Below are positions 44,009 to 53,542 of a stretch of DNA of 64,000 nt, in pieces. The position numbers were made by a program, and so were the translations under genes. Positions within the stretch are counted from its first letter, which is position 1. Each line of letters opens with the position of its first letter. The notes under the pieces are model-generated. The model ran no database searches. It had not been told where the DNA came from and worked only from the letters and a program-made list of their open reading frames with translations. The stretch comes from Novosphingobium colocasiae (GTDB lineage Bacteria; Pseudomonadota; Alphaproteobacteria; Sphingomonadales; Sphingomonadaceae). The DNA is taken from positions 84,141 to 148,140 of the forward strand of contig NZ_BMZA01000008.1 of NCBI RefSeq assembly GCF_014652555.1. Reading direction: 5' to 3'.

Positions 44009-45469
44009 TCAATGTTCCAGCCCGCCGATGTGGAAGGCCTTGGTTTCCAGATATTCCGCGATGCCGTGCGTACCGCCTTCGCGGCCCAGCCCCGATTGCT
44101 TGACACCGCCGAACGGGGCCATTTCCATCGCGATCGTGCCGGTGTTGAGCGCGACCATCCCCGCCTCCAGCGCCTCTGCCACCCGGAAGCTGCGCGACAG
44201 GTCGCGGGTGTAGAAATAGGCGGCAAGGCCGAACGGCGTGTCATTGGCCATGGCGACGGCATCGGCTTCCGCGCCGAAGCGGAACAGCGGCGCGACCGGC
44301 CCGAAGGTTTCCTCGGCGCACAGCCGCATGTCCGGCCCCGCGCCGCCGATCACCACCGGGCGCACGAAATTGCCACCCTCGCGCCCGCCCGCGCGGGCGA
44401 TCACCCGGCCGCCTTTGTCCAGCGCATCGGCGATGTGGGCATGGACCTTGTCCACGGCCGCCCCGTTGATCAGCGGCCCGATCGTGGCGGCGGGATCGAA
44501 CCCGTCCGCCACGTGCAGCGCCTCCACGGCCGCAGAGAGCCGCTCAGCAAAAGCATCGTAGATGCCGTCCTGCACGAAGATGCGGTTCGCGCAGACGCAG
44601 GTCTGTCCGGCGTTGCGGAACTTGCTCGCCATGGTCGCCTTCACGGCAAGGTCGACATCGGCATCATCGAACACGATCAACGGCGCGTTGCCGCCCAGTT
44701 CCAGGCTGACCCGCTTGATGGTGCGCGCGCACTGCGCCATCAGCAGCGAGCCGACGCGGGTGGAGCCGGTGAACGACAGCTTGCGCACATCCGGGCTGGC
44801 GGCGAACGTCTCGCCGATCGCCTGCGGCGCGCCGGTCACCACGTGGATCAGCCCGGCCGGAATCCCGGCTGCCAGCGCCAGGTCGGCCAGCGCCAGCGCG
44901 GTGAACGGGGTGAATTCCGAAGGTTTGATGATGACCGGACAGCCCGCCGCCAGCGCGGGAGCGCACTTGCGGGTGATCATCGCCGCAGGGAAATTCCACG
45001 GCGTGATGATCGCGCTGGGCCCCACCGGTTGCGACAGGACGATGATGCGGCGGTCGCGCTCGGGCGCGGCCACGCTGCGCTCGCCCACGCGGCGGCCTTC
45101 CTCGGCGAACCACTTGATGAAGCTGGCGGCATAGCGGATCTCGCCCTGCGCCTCGGCCAGGGGCTTGCCCTGCTCGGCGGTCATGATCCGCGCCAGATCG
45201 GCCACGTTCTCGATGACCAGCGTGAACCACTTCTCGACGATCAGCGCGCGTTCGCCGGCAGTGCGCGCGCGCCACTCCGGCCATGCGGCCATCGATGCAT
45301 CGATCGCCGCCTGCGTCTCCGCAGCCCCGCAGGCCGGCACCTGCCCGACCAGGCTGCCGTCCGAAGGATTGGTCACGGCGATGGTTTCGCCCGAAGCGGC
45401 GGCGATCCATTCGCCATTTACCAGCGCGGCCTGCCGCAGCAGTGCGGGGTTATCGAGTTCCAGCATCAT
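44009..45469 (-). CDS. gabD: NAD-dependent succinate-semialdehyde dehydrogenase family protein
   Basis: Aldehyde dehydrogenase of 486 residues that resembles GabD. ATG overlaps the stop of the GNAT gene (ATGA). Marks: MTAEQGKPLAEAQGEI near 92-107 (typical for GabD), ITPWNFPAAMITRK near 153-166, the catalytic Glu in VSLELGGNAPLIVF, and the Cys in FRNAGQTCVCANR with the doubled Cys of GabD. C-terminal VKQSGLGREGGTHGIAEYLE is standard. It would oxidise a four- or five-carbon semialdehyde made by the neighbouring transaminase. Confidence 0.9.
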   Translation of the reverse strand: MMLELDNPALLRQAALVNGEWIAAASGETIAVTNPSDGSLVGQVPACGAAETQAAIDASMAAWPEWRARTAGERALIVEKWFTLVIENVADLARIMTAEQGKPLAEAQGEIRYAASFIKWFAEEGRRVGERSVAAPERDRRIIVLSQPVGPSAIITPWNFPAAMITRKCAPALAAGCPVIIKPSEFTPFTALALADLALAAGIPAGLIHVVTGAPQAIGETFAASPDVRKLSFTGSTRVGSLLMAQCARTIKRVSLELGGNAPLIVFDDADVDLAVKATMASKFRNAGQTCVCANRIFVQDGIYDAFAERLSAAVEALHVADGFDPAATIGPLINGAAVDKVHAHIADALDKGGRVIARAGGREGGNFVRPVVIGGAGPDMRLCAEETFGPVAPLFRFGAEADAVAMANDTPFGLAAYFYTRDLSRSFRVAEALEAGMVALNTGTIAMEMAPFGGVKQSGLGREGGTHGIAEYLETKAFHIGGLEH

Positions 45470-46320
45470 CCGAACGCCTGTCCCATCACCGCGAACACCT
45501 TGCCGGTGCCGCGCGGCACCGGTGCGGGGCCGCGCACCATAGTGGTCACCGACCCGACGCAGGGCAGGCCGATATCTTCGAGCCATTGCGACAGGCCGCT
45601 ATCGCCGTCCACGTCCATCCGGCAGAACTTGCCCGCCTTGGCCCCGAGCCAGTGGGTGACCAGCGCCTGCGCCCCGGCAAGGTCCTGGGCGACGACCGGG
45701 GCCACCACCCGCCCGCGCCCGAACCGGCGCAGCAGCGAGAAGCCGACCGGCTCGTGTTCGCGGGTCAGGATGGTCGCCTGGCTGTCGCGCATGACCCGCT
45801 CCATGAACGCGGTGCGGTCCATCCCGACGGCTTCGTTGTACATCCGGATGAGCGCCGCCCCGTCCATGCCCAGCGGCCGCACCCGTTCCCCGGCACGCAG
45901 CGGCGCCAGCGGCATGGTCGGCGCCAGCCCCTGATGCTGGCGCACCGTGGCAAGCGGCACGAAGCCGACGCGGGTGTAGAGCGGCAGGCCGTCGGCGGTG
46001 GCGTTGAGCATCACCGTATAGTCATCGAGCCGGGCCAGCATCGCTTCCATCAGCTTGCGGCCGATCCCCGCGCCCTGCCGGTTCGGCGTGACGATCACCA
46101 TGCCGATCGAGGCGACGTTGTCGCCAAATCGCCAGCCCATGATCGAGCCGACGATCTCGCCGTCGCTTTCGGCGACGATGCCTTCGCCCAGCTCGAAGAA
46201 CAGTTCCCAGTCCTCCATCCGATGCGGCCACGACTGCTCGGCGGATAACTCCTCCGCGCGCGGCAGGTCCTCCGCCGTCATCGCGCGCAGGGTCAGGGAG
46301 AGCGGTACGGCAACGGTCAT
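45466..46320 (-). CDS. GNAT family N-acetyltransferase (two-domain)
   Basis: Acetyl-CoA-dependent transferase of 284 residues. The N-terminal GNAT domain (about 1-140) has GSIMGWRFGDNVASIGMVIV and the CoA loop GAGIGRKLMEAM (Q/RxxGxG/A). The second half (about 145-284) is an Acetyltransf_18-like domain (EHEPVGFSLLRRFGRGRVVA). Some relatives act in polyamine or amino-sugar metabolism. The start at MTVAVPLSLTLRAMT was chosen at the ATG with GNAT similarity just after. Its stop overlaps gabD. Together with the amidase (M20) it suggests acetylated intermediates. Confidence 0.86.
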   Translation of the reverse strand: MTVAVPLSLTLRAMTAEDLPRAEELSAEQSWPHRMEDWELFFELGEGIVAESDGEIVGSIMGWRFGDNVASIGMVIVTPNRQGAGIGRKLMEAMLARLDDYTVMLNATADGLPLYTRVGFVPLATVRQHQGLAPTMPLAPLRAGERVRPLGMDGAALIRMYNEAVGMDRTAFMERVMRDSQATILTREHEPVGFSLLRRFGRGRVVAPVVAQDLAGAQALVTHWLGAKAGKFCRMDVDGDSGLSQWLEDIGLPCVGSVTTMVRGPAPVPRGTGKVFAVMGQAFG

Positions 46321-46443
46321 CGGAGCGGCTCCGTCAGGGGTTGAGGACGATCGGGTCAACGGGGGTCAGCCCCGCCGGGGCCTTGGCGCTTATCCCACAA
46401 GCCCTGGCAGGGGCTGCTGGTTTCGAACGATTTTCGCAAGATT

Positions 46444-48279
46444 CTAGCGCGAGGCATCGCCCGGCCCTCCGGCGCGGTGGCACAGGATCGCCCGCCCGTC
46501 ATCCACGTGGAGCGGCGGCGGGTTGCTGTCGCACAGGCCGCCGATCGCCACCGGACAGCGCGGCAGGAAGCGGCACAGCTCGGGCGCGATCGCGCTGACG
46601 GCCAGCGCCGGACCGGCCGCCGCAGCGCGGGTCGCCAGCCAGGTCGGGTCCATATCGGGCACCGAATCGATCAGCAGCCGGGTGTAGGGGTGATGGCTGT
46701 GGCCATCGAACGCCGCCTTGGGGCAGCGCTCCACCGCGCGCCCGGCATAGAGCACGAGGATCTCGTCGCAGAAGGCGCGCACGGTCGAGATGTCGTGACT
46801 GATGAACACCGTGGCGATGCCCAGTTCGCGGCGCAGTTCGTCGATCAGGTCGAGGATCGCCGCCCCCACCACGGTATCCAGCGCCGAGGTCACCTCATCG
46901 CACAGCAGCACATCGGGTTCGGCGGCCAGCGCGCGGGCGAGGTTGACGCGCTGCTTCTGCCCGCCCGAAAGCTCGGTACTGCGGCGGTCGGCCAGCGCGC
47001 GCGGCAGGCGGATCAGATCGAGCAGTTCGTCCACCCGCGCATGAGCCGCAGCACCCTTGAGACCATGATAGAACGCCAGCGGCCGGGCGATGATATCGCG
47101 CACCGTCTGCGCCGGGTTGAGCGCGGTATCGGCGTTCTGGAACACGAGCTGGATGCGGCGCAACTGCTCGCGGCTGCGCTGGGCCATGGCACGCGGCAGC
47201 GGTTGGCCCTCCAGCAGCACCTCACCCGAAGCGGCAGGCAGCAGGCCGGCGATGACCCGCGCCAGCGTGGACTTGCCGCTCCCCGATTCGCCGATCACCC
47301 CCAGCGTCGATCCGCGCCGCACCGTGAAGCCGACATCGGCCAGGATCGGCGTTGCCGGCATGCCGCGAACGATGCGGCCATAGCCGGCATGGATGCTGTC
47401 GACCGTCAGCACCTTGTCCAGCGCCGCATCCGCCGTGGGCCGTATGGCGGGCCGGGCGGCGGCCAGCAGGGTGCGGGTATATTCGCTTTGCGGGGCGGTC
47501 AGGATGCGCGCGCTGTCGCCCTGTTCGACCATGCGCCCGTTCTGCAGGACCACAATGTGTTCGGATACCTGCGTCACCACCGCCAGATCGTGGCTGACAT
47601 AGACGGCGGTCGCACCGCTCTCGGCGATGGCGGCCTTGAAGGCGCGCAGCACTTCGACCTGGGTGGTCACGTCGAGCGCGGTGGTCGGCTCGTCGAGGAT
47701 GACCAGTTCCGGGCCGGTGATCAGCGCCATCGCGGCCATCAGCCGCTGGAGCTGCCCGCCCGAAACCTGATGCGGATAGCGATCGCCGATCGTCTCGGGC
47801 GAAGGTAGGGCAAGCGAGCGGAACAGCGCCACCGCCCTCGCCCGCGCTTCCTCGCGGCCGGCAAGGCCGTGAACCAGCAGCGGCTCGATGACTTGCGAGA
47901 GGATCGTACGCGACGGGTTGAACGCAGCGGCGGCGCTCTGCGCGATATAGGCGATGCGGCTGCCGCGCACCCCGCGCAGCGCCGACTGGCCCATCGCCGC
48001 GATATCCATGTCGCCCACACGCAGGCAATCGGCGGCGATCGTCGCGCCGAAGCGGGAAAAGCCCATCAGCGCCAGCGCGATGGTGGTCTTGCCCGATCCC
48101 GATTCGCCGATCAGCGCCAGCACTTCGCCGCGCGGAACGGCAAAACTGATATTCTCGACGATCGCCCTGCGCGTCCCGTCCGGCTGCGCGACGGTGATCG
48201 ACAGGCCGCGAACTTCGACGGCGGCGGCGCTGGCGTCGGACGGGCCGGTCGCGGGCGGCGGGGCGAGTTCCACGGTCAT
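46444..48279 (-). CDS. Dipeptide-type ABC transporter, fused ATP-binding protein (two ATPase domains)
   Basis: Cytoplasmic ATPase of 611 residues with two complete nucleotide-binding domains, like GsiA or YejF. Domain 1: GESGSGKTTIAL, VSGGQLQRLMAAMAL and LVILDEPTTALD. Domain 2: GESGSGKSTLAR, LSGGQKQRVNLARALA and VLLCDEVTSALD, then the oligopeptide-type C-terminal segment SHHPYTRLLIDSVPDMDP with cysteines. ATG overlaps the stop of the second permease (ATGA). The open frame runs on over the permease gene but is a shadow there. Powers uptake by the two permeases encoded upstream. Confidence 0.93.
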   Translation of the reverse strand: MTVELAPPPATGPSDASAAAVEVRGLSITVAQPDGTRRAIVENISFAVPRGEVLALIGESGSGKTTIALALMGFSRFGATIAADCLRVGDMDIAAMGQSALRGVRGSRIAYIAQSAAAAFNPSRTILSQVIEPLLVHGLAGREEARARAVALFRSLALPSPETIGDRYPHQVSGGQLQRLMAAMALITGPELVILDEPTTALDVTTQVEVLRAFKAAIAESGATAVYVSHDLAVVTQVSEHIVVLQNGRMVEQGDSARILTAPQSEYTRTLLAAARPAIRPTADAALDKVLTVDSIHAGYGRIVRGMPATPILADVGFTVRRGSTLGVIGESGSGKSTLARVIAGLLPAASGEVLLEGQPLPRAMAQRSREQLRRIQLVFQNADTALNPAQTVRDIIARPLAFYHGLKGAAAHARVDELLDLIRLPRALADRRSTELSGGQKQRVNLARALAAEPDVLLCDEVTSALDTVVGAAILDLIDELRRELGIATVFISHDISTVRAFCDEILVLYAGRAVERCPKAAFDGHSHHPYTRLLIDSVPDMDPTWLATRAAAAGPALAVSAIAPELCRFLPRCPVAIGGLCDSNPPPLHVDDGRAILCHRAGGPGDASR

Positions 48280-49100
48280 GCCTTGCCTCCGGGCTTGAGC
48301 GCATCGATCAGCAGGTTCGCCCCCACCGTCAGGCTGGCGATCGCCAGCGCCGGGACGATGATCGCCGGGGCCGCCATCGGGAGGCCAGAGATATTCTCGC
48401 GCACCAGCGAACCCAGATCGGCATACGGCGGCTGCACGCCCAGCCCCAGGAAGCTGAGGCCCGACAGCAGGAGGACGACGAACACGAAGCGCAGGCCGGT
48501 GTCGGCCAGCAGCGGGTGGATCATGTTGGGCAGCACCTCGTAGCGGGCGATGTGGAACGCCCCCTCTCCGCGTGCGCGGGCCACCTGGACGAAATCCATG
48601 GCGACGAGGTTGATCGCCAGCGCCCGGGCGATGCGGTAATTGCCGGGGATATAGATGAACGCCGCGATCAGCAGCAGCAGCGTCAATGACGAGCCGAATG
48701 CCGCGACCAGCACCAGCGCGAAGATTTTGGACGGCATCGAGTTCAGGGTATCCATCGCCCGCGCCAGGATCTCGTCGGTCCAGCCGCCGCGAATGGCGGA
48801 GAACAGCGCCAGCGAAGTGCCGCCCAGCACCGCCAGCAGCGCCGCGCCGAGCGCCAGGAACACCGTGTAGCGCGATCCCCACAGCACCCGGCTCAGCACG
48901 TCACGGCCGAGGTAATCGCTGCCCAGCCAGAACGTCCGCCCCGGCCCGCTGAACACCTCCTGATCGATGAAAGCACCCACCGGATGCGGTGCCAGCGCCG
49001 GGCCGCCAACCGCGAGCACCAACCAGAACAGCACCAGCGCCAGGCCGATCCGGCCCGACAGGCGCATGTTGCGAACGCGCATGGCCAGCGCCCCGCTCAT
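48276..49100 (-). CDS. Dipeptide-type ABC transporter permease (DppC-like)
   Basis: Inner-membrane permease of 274 residues with about five or six helices. Family marks are LGSDYLGRDVLSRVLWGSRY near 60-79 and the EAA loop VQVARARGEGAFHIARYEVL PN near 168-190. Membrane segments are near 19-38, 80-103, 120-150 and 220-265. Overlaps both neighbours (ATGA on each side), so four subunits are made in a fixed ratio. Confidence 0.92.
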   Translation of the reverse strand: MSGALAMRVRNMRLSGRIGLALVLFWLVLAVGGPALAPHPVGAFIDQEVFSGPGRTFWLGSDYLGRDVLSRVLWGSRYTVFLALGAALLAVLGGTSLALFSAIRGGWTDEILARAMDTLNSMPSKIFALVLVAAFGSSLTLLLLIAAFIYIPGNYRIARALAINLVAMDFVQVARARGEGAFHIARYEVLPNMIHPLLADTGLRFVFVVLLLSGLSFLGLGVQPPYADLGSLVRENISGLPMAAPAIIVPALAIASLTVGANLLIDALKPGGKA

Positions 49101-50077
49101 GCCCGCAACCTCGGGTTGGCGAGGATGGCGACGATATCCGCCACCAGCATCAGGGCGAGGTAGGTGGCGCAGAAGATCATCGCGCAGGATTGCAGCAAGG
49201 GCATGTCGCGGCTCGTAACGGCGTTGACCATCAGGCTGGCAAGGCCGGGGTAATTGAAGATCGTTTCCACCACCAGCGCGCCGCCCATCAGGTAGGAGAG
49301 CGAAAGCGCCATGGCGTTGATGACCGGGCCGATGGCGTTGGGCATCACATGGAACAGCACGATCCGGCCAAACGGAACGCCCTTGAGCCGCGCCATTTCG
49401 ACATAGGGCCGGTCAAGCTGGTCGGCCACCGCCGCGCGCGTCATCCGCGCCATCTGGGCGACGACCACGCAGGTCAGCGAGAGCACCGGCAGCGCCAGCG
49501 CGCGCAGGGTTTCGGCCCAGCCGGTTTCGGGGGTGACCAGCGAGATCGACGGCAGCCACAGCAGTTTGACCGAGAAGGCCAGCACCGCCAGCGTGGCGAT
49601 CAGGAATTCGGGTATCGCGACCAGCGACAGCGTGGCGATGTTGAGCGCGCTGTCGATGCGACCGCCCCGGTTGATCGCGCTGGCGATGCCGATCGTCAGC
49701 GCCAGCACGATCGAGATGAGGGCGGTGATCGCGGCCAGCAGCAGCGAATTGGGCAGGCGGTTGGCGATGATATCGCTGACCGGCATGTTGGCGACAAACG
49801 AGACCCCCGGATCGCCGTGGAGCAGCGCGCCAAGCCAGTGCACGAAGCGCACCGGGCCCGGCTGGTCCAGCCCCATCTCGTGGCGCAGCGCGGCGATCTG
49901 CGCCGGGGTGGCGCTCTGCCCCAGCAGTTCCTGCGCGGCATCGCCGGGGAGCAGGCTGCTGGCAACGAAGATCACCACTGACACGAGGAACAGCGTGAGC
50001 AGCGACGAGGCGATGCGCCCGGCGATCATCGGCAGCAGCCGGGCGGCGGCGGAGCGGGTGGGCGGGGCGGCGGTCAT
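49097..50077 (-). CDS. Dipeptide-type ABC transporter permease (DppB-like)
   Basis: Inner-membrane permease of 326 residues. N-terminal helix LTLFLVSVVIFVASSLLPGD with the DppB-typical PGDAA end, then the region MGLDQPGPVRFVHWLGALLH GDPGVS near 65-90, and the EAA loop VEMARLKGVPFGRIVLFHVM near 218-237 with the PNA following. The ATG shares a base with the binding-protein stop (TGATG); a TTG codon just before it was passed over. Forms the channel with the DppC-like subunit. Confidence 0.92.
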   Translation of the reverse strand: MTAAPPTRSAAARLLPMIAGRIASSLLTLFLVSVVIFVASSLLPGDAAQELLGQSATPAQIAALRHEMGLDQPGPVRFVHWLGALLHGDPGVSFVANMPVSDIIANRLPNSLLLAAITALISIVLALTIGIASAINRGGRIDSALNIATLSLVAIPEFLIATLAVLAFSVKLLWLPSISLVTPETGWAETLRALALPVLSLTCVVVAQMARMTRAAVADQLDRPYVEMARLKGVPFGRIVLFHVMPNAIGPVINAMALSLSYLMGGALVVETIFNYPGLASLMVNAVTSRDMPLLQSCAMIFCATYLALMLVADIVAILANPRLRA

Positions 50078-51633
50078 CAATCCTCCCAGCGCGCGAATTC
50101 GGCGAAGCGGTAGCCCATGAAGCCGCCCAGCGGGATCGGCTTGATGCCCTTCAACCGCTTGTCATACCCGTCGCACAGGCTGATGAAGACCGGGATGGCG
50201 ATGCCGCACCGGTCATGCACCAGCCGCTGCATTTCGCCATACAGCTCGCCCCGGCGCACCTCGTCGGCCTCGCCGCGTGCCTCGGTCAGCAGACGGTCGA
50301 AGCGCTCGTTCTTCCACCCGCTCTCGTTCCATTCGGCATTCGACTGGAAAAACAGGCTGAATACCAGATCGGCGGTCGGGCGCGGGTTGTTGTTGCCGAA
50401 GGTCATCGCGTGGCGCATCCAGTGGGTGGACCAGTAGCCGTCCGCAGGCACGCGGTTGACCGCGAATTCCAGACCCACCTGCGATCCGTATTCCTGCAGG
50501 ATCGATGCCATGTCCACCGAACCGGTCGCCGCCGGCGAACAGTAGAGCGGCAGGCGCAATCCGTTCAGGCCGCCGCGCCGGACGTGCCAGCGCGCCCGAT
50601 CCAGATCGAGCACGGTCTGCGGCAGCTCGCGGTTGAAATAGGGCATCACCGGGGCCACCGGCTGATCGTTGCCCAGCATCGCGGTATTGCGGAACAGGGC
50701 GCGGTTGATCAGCGGCCGGTCCAGCATGTGCTTGACCGCCTGCACGAAGTCCGGGCTCGATGTCGGCAAGTGATCCTGCCGCATGATGAGGTTGGTATAG
50801 AGCGAGGACGGCGTAACCACCGCCTCGCAGGTGCCCGATGCCTCGATGCGCGGCAGCGAATGCGGGTTGATCGCGTGGATCGCATGGACATCCCCCGAAA
50901 GCAGCGCGTTGACGCGGCTGGTCTCGTCCGGGATGGCGATCAGCTCCACCTGTTCGAGGTGGGGGCGGCCGGGTATCCAGTATTCGCGGTTGCGCACGAC
51001 CAGGGTGCGCACGCCGGGTTCGAACTGGGCGAGGCGATAGGCCCCGGTACCGGTCCCGTCCGGGTGATCCTGCCCCGCCTTGACGATCAGGAACTGCGCC
51101 TGCGCCAGCAGCGTGGGAAGATCGGCGTTGGCCCCGGTCAGGCGGATGGTGACGCCGTAGCGGCCATCGGCGCGCACCTCGGCGAACTGCGCGGCAATGG
51201 CGGCGATCTTGGAGGCGACCGCCGGATCGTTGTGCCGGCGCAGCGAGTGGACCACGTCGGCCGAGGTCAGCGGCGCGCCATCATGGAACCGCACCCCGCG
51301 CCGCAGGCGGAAGTGCCAGGTGATCCGGTCATCGCTGTCGAAGCTTTCCGCCAGCGCCGGCCGCGGGCGCAGACTGTCATCGTCGATGCTGGTGAGGCCG
51401 CTGTAGAGCATGTAATGGCGCACGTAATCGGTCGCCATCGCCCCCTTGGCCGGGTCCAGGGTATCCTTGGTGGACGCCGCCATGCTGGCCACCCGGATCG
51501 CGCCCGCGCCGGACGAGGCGGCCGCCGGACGGCGCTGCGGCGATGGCCCGCAGCCGCCCAGCGCCATCAGCCCGACCCCGGCCACGCCGGCTCCCAGCAG
51601 CTCGCGCCGTGACAGGATGCCCCTTGCGGTCAT
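50077..51633 (-). CDS. Dipeptide-type ABC transporter substrate-binding lipoprotein
   Basis: Binding protein of 518 residues (SBP family 5). The N terminus has a twin-arginine-like SRRELLGAG followed by a lipobox LMALGGC, so Cys28 is probably lipidated. SBP_bac_5 marks are the fold start LDPAKGAMATDYVRHYMLYS near 60-80, LRPRPALAESFDSDDRITWH FRLRRGVRFHDG near 90-121 and LTSADVVHSLRRH. The last residues (YRFAEFARWED) end a normal lobe. Starts the ABC operon. Ligand may be a peptide, nickel complex, sugar or opine; the enzyme genes downstream suggest a nitrogen compound. Confidence 0.92.
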   Translation of the reverse strand: MTARGILSRRELLGAGVAGVGLMALGGCGPSPQRRPAAASSGAGAIRVASMAASTKDTLDPAKGAMATDYVRHYMLYSGLTSIDDDSLRPRPALAESFDSDDRITWHFRLRRGVRFHDGAPLTSADVVHSLRRHNDPAVASKIAAIAAQFAEVRADGRYGVTIRLTGANADLPTLLAQAQFLIVKAGQDHPDGTGTGAYRLAQFEPGVRTLVVRNREYWIPGRPHLEQVELIAIPDETSRVNALLSGDVHAIHAINPHSLPRIEASGTCEAVVTPSSLYTNLIMRQDHLPTSSPDFVQAVKHMLDRPLINRALFRNTAMLGNDQPVAPVMPYFNRELPQTVLDLDRARWHVRRGGLNGLRLPLYCSPAATGSVDMASILQEYGSQVGLEFAVNRVPADGYWSTHWMRHAMTFGNNNPRPTADLVFSLFFQSNAEWNESGWKNERFDRLLTEARGEADEVRRGELYGEMQRLVHDRCGIAIPVFISLCDGYDKRLKGIKPIPLGGFMGYRFAEFARWED

Positions 51634-51745
51634 CGGCGGACGGTGCCGACCGGGCGGACGGAGCGCGGCCCCCAAGTCCCGCCCCGGCGGGGGAAGGGGG
51701 GATGCCGGGACGGGACAGGGTGGGACCGGGTGCGCGCCATTGCGG

Positions 51746-52438
51746 TCAGAGACCGACCACGGCCGGCAGGCAGCCGATGTGCGGAATCTCGACGTCGCGA
51801 TAGTGATTGTTCGAAGGTTCGTGCCCACGACCGACGAACACCCGGCAACCGAAGCCAAGGTCGGTCGCCGTGTTCTGGTCGTAGCGGAAGCTGGATGACA
51901 CATGCATCATCACTTCGGGCCCGCAGCCGAGCTGGTCGAACATGTATTCGAACGCCTGCATCCGCGGCTTGTAGGCCTGCGCGCTTTCGGCGGTGTAGAC
52001 GCGGTGGAACGGCGCGCCGAGCAGCGCCACATTGCGGTCGATCTGCTCGTTCATCGCGTTCGACAGGATGACGAGCGGGATCTTGTCGGCGATCTTCGAA
52101 AGACCGCCGGGCACATCGTCATGCGGGCCCCAGGTCGGCACCGCATCGTAGAGCGCATCGGCATCGGCCTCGCGATATTCGACGCCGAACGCCTTCGCGG
52201 TGCGGCGCACGGCATTGCGCAGCAGTTCGCGATAGGGCTGCCAAGGCCCCATCGTCTCGTCGAAGCGATAGCTGGAGAACACGAAAGCCATGTGATCCAG
52301 CTTCTCCGCCGGGATGCGATCGGCGAAGAACGCGCGCGCCATCTCGGACATGCGGAACCGGATCAGCGTGCCGTAGCAGTCGAAACTGATGTACTGCGGA
52401 CGGAACGCCAATGCGGCGGTGGTGCTGATGGTCGTCAT
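51746..52438 (-). CDS. Haloacid dehalogenase type II-like HAD hydrolase
   Basis: HAD-superfamily enzyme of 230 residues. The nucleophile Asp20 lies in ISFDCYGTLI, Ser in VILSNAMNEQ (motif II), Lys in AQAYKPRMQAFEYM (motif III) and the acidic motif near FRYDQNTATDLGF (here an Asp pair with HVSSSFRYD). This pattern is that of type II 2-haloacid dehalogenases, but many homologues act on phosphoesters. ATG at MTTISTT was taken over a longer frame. It starts 112 bases upstream of the binding-protein gene on the same strand and likely begins the train. Confidence 0.83.
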   Translation of the reverse strand: MTTISTTAALAFRPQYISFDCYGTLIRFRMSEMARAFFADRIPAEKLDHMAFVFSSYRFDETMGPWQPYRELLRNAVRRTAKAFGVEYREADADALYDAVPTWGPHDDVPGGLSKIADKIPLVILSNAMNEQIDRNVALLGAPFHRVYTAESAQAYKPRMQAFEYMFDQLGCGPEVMMHVSSSFRYDQNTATDLGFGCRVFVGRGHEPSNNHYRDVEIPHIGCLPAVVGL

Positions 52439-52612
52439 AGCTTTCGTTCGATCCCCTGGCTTGGTCTTGCGGGTGCGCGTGGCTCCCGAAGATCCGCTTG
52501 GCTCTTGACGGGATAGGACCATCTCCGACCCGCAACTTGTGCCCGATTACACCGGGGCCGCAAAGCGTTCTGCGCCTTTGCCCGCCCCCATTCGGCAGGG
52601 TATGCCGCGCGC

Positions 52613-53542
52613 TCAATAGCCCCTGTCGCGGTCGATTTCCCCGTCCGGCCGCGCCCCGGCCATGACCACGCGGACATTGTCCATCAGGGCATGGACCGCG
52701 GTTTCTCGGCGGGTCACCCCGGCGATGTGCGGGGTCAGGAAAATCGCGGGATGCGTATAGAACGGATGACCTTCGGGCAGCGGCTCGGGGCTGGTCACGT
52801 CCAGCATCGCGGCGGACAACTGGCCCTCGTCGAGCGCCGCGATCAGATCGTCCTGCACCAGATGGCCACCGCGCGCGACGTTCACCAGCGAAGCGCCGCG
52901 CGGCAGTTTCGCGAACAGATCGCGGCACAGAATGCCGCGCGTGTCATCGGTCAGCGGCAGCAGGCAGACGAGGATGTCGCACTGCGCCAGGAACGTATCG
53001 AGCTGGCCCGCCCCGGCGTGGCACTGGACGCCTGGGATCGTTGCCCCGCTGCGGCTCCAGCCGTGGAGCCGGAAACCCAGCGGAGCCAGCGCCGCCAGCG
53101 ACGCGCGCGCCAGTTCGCCCAGCCCCAGAAAGCCGACCGAGCGTTCCGAGCAAAGCCTGACCGGCCGATAACTCCAGCGCCCCGCCCGCTGCTCCGCGTG
53201 GAAAAACGGCAGGTCGCGGTGCAGGGCCAGGCAGGCCATCGCCACATACTGGGCCATGGTGGTGGTGATGCCCGGCTCGATCATCCGCACCACCCGCACA
53301 TGCGGGGGCAGGAGCGACAGGTCGAGCTGGTCCACCCCGGCACCGATGCTGAACAGCACTTCGAGCGCGGGCAGCGCCGCGATCAGTTCGGGGGTCATCG
53401 TCCAGGCGACAAGATAGCGCACGTCCGCCGCATCGCCGATATCCGGCCAGCAGCGGAAATCGACCTCAGGCATGTCGCGGGCGAAGACATCGGCCCAGAT
53501 ACGGCCGCGTTCCTCGTCGCCGCAGTGAAGGATGGCAGTCAC
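52613..53542 (-). CDS. D-2-hydroxyacid dehydrogenase (GhrA-like)
   Basis: NAD(P)-dependent 2-keto acid reductase of 309 residues, related to glyoxylate/hydroxypyruvate reductase A. Marks: VGFLGLGELARASLAALAPL (Rossmann turn, near 136-155), catalytic Arg in NVARGGHLVQDDLI near 215-228, Glu in SPEPLPEGHPFY and His in FLTPHIAGVTRRE near 272-284. Start overlaps the stop of the PepSY gene by ATGA. That odd partnership may be chance or may show that it belongs to the receptor operon. Confidence 0.88.
   Translation of the reverse strand: MTAILHCGDEERGRIWADVFARDMPEVDFRCWPDIGDAADVRYLVAWTMTPELIAALPALEVLFSIGAGVDQLDLSLLPPHVRVVRMIEPGITTTMAQYVAMACLALHRDLPFFHAEQRAGRWSYRPVRLCSERSVGFLGLGELARASLAALAPLGFRLHGWSRSGATIPGVQCHAGAGQLDTFLAQCDILVCLLPLTDDTRGILCRDLFAKLPRGASLVNVARGGHLVQDDLIAALDEGQLSAAMLDVTSPEPLPEGHPFYTHPAIFLTPHIAGVTRRETAVHALMDNVRVVMAGARPDGEIDRDRGY

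Noticed and set aside
39699..45469. Ectoine degradation cluster (doe genes)
   Set aside because: M20 amidase, AsnC/Lrp regulator, class III transaminase and semialdehyde dehydrogenase match in type, but the ectoine hydrolase DoeA (M24 family) and other marks are missing.
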